Both the position numbers and the translations under genes were made by a program. Positions 6,745-10,759 of a stretch of 10,759 bases of DNA are shown here, piece by piece. The DNA is from Oscillospiraceae bacterium. GTDB taxonomy: Bacteria > Bacillota > Clostridia > Oscillospirales > Ruminococcaceae. The notes under the pieces are model-generated. The model saw only the letters and a program-made list of their open reading frames with translations, searched no databases and was not told the origin of the DNA. How positions within the stretch are numbered: position 1 is the first letter of the stretch; each line of letters opens with the position of its first letter. Where the stretch lies: contig SVMQ01000047.1 in assembly GCA_015067375.1 (NCBI GenBank), forward strand, positions 1-10,759, read 5' to 3'.

Positions 6745-8339
6745 AAAAGAGGATAAAACGGCTTCTGGCTCTGCTTGTCGCAGGCGCAATGCTCACGGGC
6801 TGCGCGTCGGGACAGGTCGCTCAGAGTTCGGAGGTCAGTATAAATATGGTGGATGCAGGCGCTTATGACAATGCGGTGCAGCCCGCGCCTGTCACGACGG
6901 AAGCGGAGCAGACTACGGCTTCCGTAGCGCATACAGCGCCCGATACCGTTGAAAGAGAGCCTGAGCGTACTACCGCGGCGACTACGGAGAGTGCTGCCGA
7001 CACGACTACTACCGTTGAAGTGATGATTGCCTCCTCAACGGAAGCGACCACGGCTTCAACACCGACGGAAGCAACCACGACTACCGCTACGACCGAGGCG
7101 ACCACTACAACGGCTGCTGCAACAACTACGACCGCCGAAACAACAACGGCAACTACCACTGCCACAACAACGGCTACTCAGCCTAAAGAGCCTGTAGACG
7201 AGCCATCTGAGATAGTTAAGAACAGCTACACCGCACTCAATCATGCAGAGGTGCAAGGCGTGTGGATATCCTATCTCGAATACATTGATATGATGCAGGG
7301 TAAAACGGAAACGCAGTTCCGTGCGAACATCGCGCAGGCGCTTGATAACTGTTCGGAGCTTGGGCTCAACACGGTGTATGTCCATGCGCGCTCACACGGC
7401 GACGCTTATTATCAGTCGAAGCTCTACCCGTGGTCAAAGTACGCGTCGGGCAGCATCAATACTTCGCCGCTGTACGACCCCCTGCAGGTCATCATCGAGG
7501 AGGCGCACGCGCGCGATATCTCGGTGCAGGCATGGATAAATCCTATGAGGCTGTGCAGCACATCCGACATGGCGGCATACGGCGACTACACCGTTTCTGA
7601 CTGGCACAGCGACAGCACGACGCGCGGCGACTATGTCGTTGAGGTGAACGGTTACTATTACCTCAATCCCGCGTATGAGGAGGTCACGGACTTTATCGCG
7701 GAGGGCGCGGCTGAGATAGTATCAAACTACGATGTTGACGGGCTGCACATCGACGACTATTTCTATCCCACGACAGAAGCGTGGTTTGACAGCGCGGCAT
7801 TTGATAAGAGCGGCTATGCACAGCTTGCGGAGTTCCGTTTCGACAACTGTGACAGGCTGGTCGAGAGCCTTTACGATGCGGTAAAGGCTGCAAATCCCAC
7901 GGCGCTTTTCAGCGTAAGCTGTCAGGGAAGCATCGAAAACAACTACGACAAGATGTACGCGGATGTAGAGAAATGGTGCACGAACAGCGGCTATATCGAC
8001 TACATCGTGCCGCAGATATATTACGGCTTTGACAATTCCACGCAGCCGTATCTCACCTGCCTTTCCCGCTGGGAGGATATGTGCCGCATCGGCGGAAAAC
8101 CGCTCGTTGTGGGGCTTTCGGTGTACAAGATAGGCGTAGAGGATACATGGGCAGGCGAGGGCAAGCGCGAATGGATAACGGACAGCGCGATACTCTCACG
8201 TCAGCTTGAAGCGGCGCGCGAATGTACCAGCTACGGCGGCGCGGCGCTGTACAGCTATCGCAGCATCTACTCATGCGACAGCGGCGTAGAAGCGCAGATA
8301 TGGGACGAGATAGCGCTCTACACTCAGCTTATAAAATAA
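6741..8339 (+). CDS. GHL10 (DUF187) family glycosyl-hydrolase-like lipoprotein with Thr-rich stalk
   Basis: This protein of 532 residues is predicted to be exported and lipid-anchored. Residues 1-20 form a signal peptide with lipobox LTGC, and C21 is the anchor. Residues about 51-147 are a Thr/Ala-rich, probably extended stalk across the cell wall. Residues about 170-530 form a TIM-barrel-type domain of the glycosyl-hydrolase-like 10 family. Its family-type stretches are QGVWISYLEY (172-181), HARSHGDAYYQS (215-226), QAWINP (263-268), DGLHIDDYFYP (333-343, acidic D338 and D339 as candidate catalytic residues) and QIYYGFDN (425-432). Family members are linked to cell-wall or polysaccharide metabolism, but the substrate here is unknown. 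The start at 6741 is chosen because GGGGG precedes it and the signal peptide begins there. An upstream in-frame ATG at 6720 is less likely, and earlier ones lie before the promoter. It is probably cotranscribed with the gene 30 bp downstream. Confidence 0.9.
   Translation: MKKRIKRLLALLVAGAMLTGCASGQVAQSSEVSINMVDAGAYDNAVQPAPVTTEAEQTTASVAHTAPDTVEREPERTTAATTESAADTTTTVEVMIASSTEATTASTPTEATTTTATTEATTTTAAATTTTAETTTATTTATTTATQPKEPVDEPSEIVKNSYTALNHAEVQGVWISYLEYIDMMQGKTETQFRANIAQALDNCSELGLNTVYVHARSHGDAYYQSKLYPWSKYASGSINTSPLYDPLQVIIEEAHARDISVQAWINPMRLCSTSDMAAYGDYTVSDWHSDSTTRGDYVVEVNGYYYLNPAYEEVTDFIAEGAAEIVSNYDVDGLHIDDYFYPTTEAWFDSAAFDKSGYAQLAEFRFDNCDRLVESLYDAVKAANPTALFSVSCQGSIENNYDKMYADVEKWCTNSGYIDYIVPQIYYGFDNSTQPYLTCLSRWEDMCRIGGKPLVVGLSVYKIGVEDTWAGEGKREWITDSAILSRQLEAARECTSYGGAALYSYRSIYSCDSGVEAQIWDEIALYTQLIK
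6891..7181 (+). repeat. Thr/Ala-rich low-complexity stalk coding region
   Basis: The coding sequence repeats ACN-rich codons with scattered GCN and GAA, giving blocks such as TTEATTTTA and TTTATTTA. It resembles the O-glycosylated or wall-spanning linkers of surface lipoproteins. Codon-level similarity between blocks (ACGACTACC, ACAACTACG, ACAACAACG) suggests expansion by slippage or unequal recombination, so the length may differ between strains. Confidence 0.75.
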
Positions 8340-8369
8340 TACAGATAAATACAAAATGGGGAAATAAAA

Positions 8370-10759
8370 ATGAAGAGGATATTAAAGAAGCTGCTTTGCG
8401 CGGCGCTTGCTGTGAGCGTGTTTGCAGCGGCGCAGACCGCGTATGCAGAGCCTTTGGAAACGGTGGAGGTCACCGAGGATATCATACATGAGGAGCAGTC
8501 AGAGCAGACCGCCGTGCCGCGGCAGTGGCAGAGCAAGGTGTATCTCCGCAGCGGAATGAGAGCGGTGACGCTTACACCCGGGCTTGATTATGCGGTGGAG
8601 GATGCCTCTGACAGTGCGCTTGCAGCGGAGCTTCCCGTGCTGCTTGAGCAGGTGACGGGCTGGGGCATGAACACTGTGCTGCTGCACACCGACTGCAAGG
8701 AGCAGAGCTTCTATGACATAGAGCTTAATTCGGGTACCAGCGTGCTTGGCACATCCATAGACTTTTTCCGCGAGGCAGGGCTGTCCGTATTCGTGGTGCT
8801 GGATGTGAATAATATGATAGCCATGCTTGCTCAGCAGGGCATCGACATCAAAAACGGCTTTTCCGCGTCTGTTCACAAGTTCGTGATGAAGTACGCGTGC
8901 GACGGCATCCTGCTGACGGATTACTATACCGAGGACACTGCCGAGATGTATGCGCAGTATATGCGCTCGGGCTCGGGAATAGGCTACAAGAACTGGCTGT
9001 ATGAGACCAACGAGTATATCGTGCGCAGTATCTCGGAGATAATCCGTCGCACCAACAACAGCGTTGCGGTGGGTCTTATGATAAACGATATGTGGGCGAA
9101 TGCATCCAGCAACGAGCTTGGCTCGCCTACTGAGGACACTGTACAGGCGCTGTACGACGGCTTTTCCGATACGAAAAAGTACATCGAGAAGAATTATGTT
9201 GATCTCGTCATGGTCAAGTGCTACGGCTCTACTTCCGACTATGCGCTGAATTTCGACACTGTCGTGAAGTGGTGGTACGACCTCGCTGAGGAAAACGGCG
9301 TAAAGACCTATGTGCTGCACCTCAATGAGCGCATCGGCATGAACAACTGGTATGAGGATCAGCTCTTGCGTCAGCTTACGGTGCTGGAGGATTATGAGAA
9401 CATCGGCGGCAGCGCGTTCAATTCTTTTGCTTCGCTGCAGGCAGACCCGCTCGGCACTACCGACACGCTGATGAAGTATTTCGCTGAGCAGATAAACACC
9501 GAGACCATCTTCGAGGATCTGGAGATGATCTCTCCGACGTCACTGAGCTTCGTTACCTACGACAACACGGTAAAGTTCATGGGTACGTTTGACGAGAACT
9601 TTGATGTGTACTTCGACGGCGCAAGGATACAGCTCAACGAGGCAGGAAACTTCTATTTCAACGAGCCGCTTTCCGTCGGCTGGAACTCGTTCACGATAGA
9701 ACACAAGGGCAAGCAGTACCGCTATGAGATAGAGCGCAGGATAGATGTAATGAAGTCTGTCGAGGACACAGGCGATGTCATCGTCGAGGGTGGCACGCAG
9801 ATATCGCTGGTGGCTGTCGCGTACAGCGGCGCTAAGGTAACTGCTGCTGTCGGCGGACAGACCATCACCCTTAAAGAAAAAGAGGGCAGCTCAGAGGAGC
9901 TTGACGCGAACTCGTCCTATGCTAAGTTCGTGGGATATTACACAGTTGCGGATGGTATCATCGGACAGCAGCAGTATGTCGGAGATATCGTGTACAGCGC
10001 AAGTCACAGCGGTTATGAGGAGCACATGACGGGCGGCAGCGTAACGATCGAGGCAAAGCCCGAGCCGCCTAAGGAGATCATTCCCGAGATCATCGAGGAT
10101 CAGAGCGAGATCGGCACAGGCGAGATTGTTGGTACGATGGCTCCCATCGTGTCCGATACAGAGTATGTTCAGTACATAAAGGTGCTTGAAAACTACACCA
10201 ACGTTTATGACGCGATGACAACAGGTAAGATACCCTCTCCCATGTTCTCGCAGATGCCTGCAGGAACACTGGATTATGTCAAGAGCGAGTCGGGCGGCTA
10301 CATCACCACAACTTCGGGCAAGCGTTTTGTGGCGGATGATGTGCGCGTATTCACTGATACGGGTCTTGGCGAGAATGCGCTGCTCGTTAAGGCAGTGGGT
10401 AATTCAGGCGGCAGGAGCTTTATAAAGATCCATCTTGATTACAAGTCATCGTTCAATGTGACAGCTCCCGTGGACTTCCACAACGACCCCGATGGTGCTT
10501 TCGGTGTAGAGAACTACAATGCCGACAAGGTGTACATAACCTTTGATAACGTGACGAGCGTTACAAAGCTGCCGTCGTTCGGTGCTTGCGCGTTGTTCAG
10601 CGGCGGCGAGTGGGAGATAGTCGAGGAGAACGGCGTGCCGAAGTTCAGACTTGCGCTCACCCTTACACAGGCGGGCATCTACAGCGGATGCGGCGCATAT
10701 TATGATGAAAACGGCGATCTCATGCTGACGTTCACCGTCCCCACAAATTCGCTTGCGGG
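8370..10759 (+). CDS. Secreted multidomain protein with divergent GHL10-like barrel and beta-rich modules (3' partial)
   Basis: The frame is open for 796 codons from the ATG at 8370 to the right edge, so the C-terminus is missing. GGGG about nine bases upstream is the likely ribosome binding site. Residues 1-26 form a Sec signal peptide with a signal peptidase I site after AYA; there is no lipobox. Residues about 63-380 look like a divergent GHL10-type barrel: RAVTLTPGLDYA (64-75) aligns with the start of the barrel in the neighbouring protein, and DGILLTDYYTED (178-189) with its DGLHIDDYFYP, keeping D184 but replacing the first Asp by T183. Residues about 387-457 and 458-561 form two beta-rich, Ig-like modules. 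An acidic Pro-rich linker (562-590) and another beta-rich region (591-796) follow. Similar modules precede N-acetylmuramoyl-L-alanine amidase domains in clostridial proteins, so an amidase could follow outside the window. That is inference. Confidence 0.85.
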   Translation, partial: MKRILKKLLCAALAVSVFAAAQTAYAEPLETVEVTEDIIHEEQSEQTAVPRQWQSKVYLRSGMRAVTLTPGLDYAVEDASDSALAAELPVLLEQVTGWGMNTVLLHTDCKEQSFYDIELNSGTSVLGTSIDFFREAGLSVFVVLDVNNMIAMLAQQGIDIKNGFSASVHKFVMKYACDGILLTDYYTEDTAEMYAQYMRSGSGIGYKNWLYETNEYIVRSISEIIRRTNNSVAVGLMINDMWANASSNELGSPTEDTVQALYDGFSDTKKYIEKNYVDLVMVKCYGSTSDYALNFDTVVKWWYDLAEENGVKTYVLHLNERIGMNNWYEDQLLRQLTVLEDYENIGGSAFNSFASLQADPLGTTDTLMKYFAEQINTETIFEDLEMISPTSLSFVTYDNTVKFMGTFDENFDVYFDGARIQLNEAGNFYFNEPLSVGWNSFTIEHKGKQYRYEIERRIDVMKSVEDTGDVIVEGGTQISLVAVAYSGAKVTAAVGGQTITLKEKEGSSEELDANSSYAKFVGYYTVADGIIGQQQYVGDIVYSASHSGYEEHMTGGSVTIEAKPEPPKEIIPEIIEDQSEIGTGEIVGTMAPIVSDTEYVQYIKVLENYTNVYDAMTTGKIPSPMFSQMPAGTLDYVKSESGGYITTTSGKRFVADDVRVFTDTGLGENALLVKAVGNSGGRSFIKIHLDYKSSFNVTAPVDFHNDPDGAFGVENYNADKVYITFDNVTSVTKLPSFGACALFSGGEWEIVEENGVPKFRLALTLTQAGIYSGCGAYYDENGDLMLTFTVPTNSLA

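Noticed and set aside
6863..7165. A Val/Ala-rich 100-codon minus-strand frame
   Set aside because: It is the reverse reading of the Thr/Ala codon repeats in the stalk, not a real membrane protein.
8499..9320. A 273-codon minus-strand frame inside the last gene
   Set aside because: The plus-strand frame is open across 796 codons with a signal peptide, and the antisense translation has no domain features.

Overview
The window looks like a chromosomal segment from a Gram-positive gut or rumen Clostridia, probably a Ruminococcus-like member of the Oscillospiraceae. This rests on the moderately GC-rich coding sequence with AT-rich promoters, the AGGAGG-type ribosome binding sites, lipoprotein signal peptides, a four-gene potABCD-type transporter, and secreted GHL10 (DUF187) family proteins of the kind common in these bacteria. 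No phage, IS, CRISPR, rRNA or tRNA genes are visible.

Layout: (1) 3-2171 (+) is a large, acidic and aromatic protein of unknown function whose true start may lie left of the window. (2) 2172-2413 is a convergent intergenic region with a rho-independent terminator, a compact multi-hairpin element closed by a long outer stem, and a perfect 10-bp hairpin just after potD. (3) 2414-6370 (-) is a polyamine-type ABC transporter operon transcribed potA-potB-potC-potD, with tightly coupled genes. The ATPase gene potA is split by an apparent one-base deletion between its Walker A and signature halves. The binding protein has both an N-terminal lipobox and a C-terminal membrane helix. (4) 6371-6740 is a divergent promoter region with a near-consensus sigma-A promoter facing right and a plausible promoter facing left. 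(5) 6741-8339 (+) is a GHL10 lipoprotein whose catalytic-type domain sits on a Thr/Ala-rich stalk. (6) From 8370 (+) past the right edge runs a second secreted protein. It starts with a divergent GHL10-like barrel, followed by beta-rich modules and a region resembling those preceding amidase domains in clostridial cell-wall hydrolases.

How the genes work together: PotD would capture spermidine or putrescine outside the membrane, PotB and PotC would form the channel, and PotA would power import if its reading frame is intact in the organism. The two right-hand genes are only 30 bp apart with no terminator between them. They probably form one operon of surface proteins acting on, or binding, cell-wall or other extracellular glycans. 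The strongest candidates for something unusual are the 2205-2356 structured element, the doubly anchored PotD, the potA frame break, and the paired active-like and degenerate GHL10 proteins. No clearly new multi-gene system is evident.
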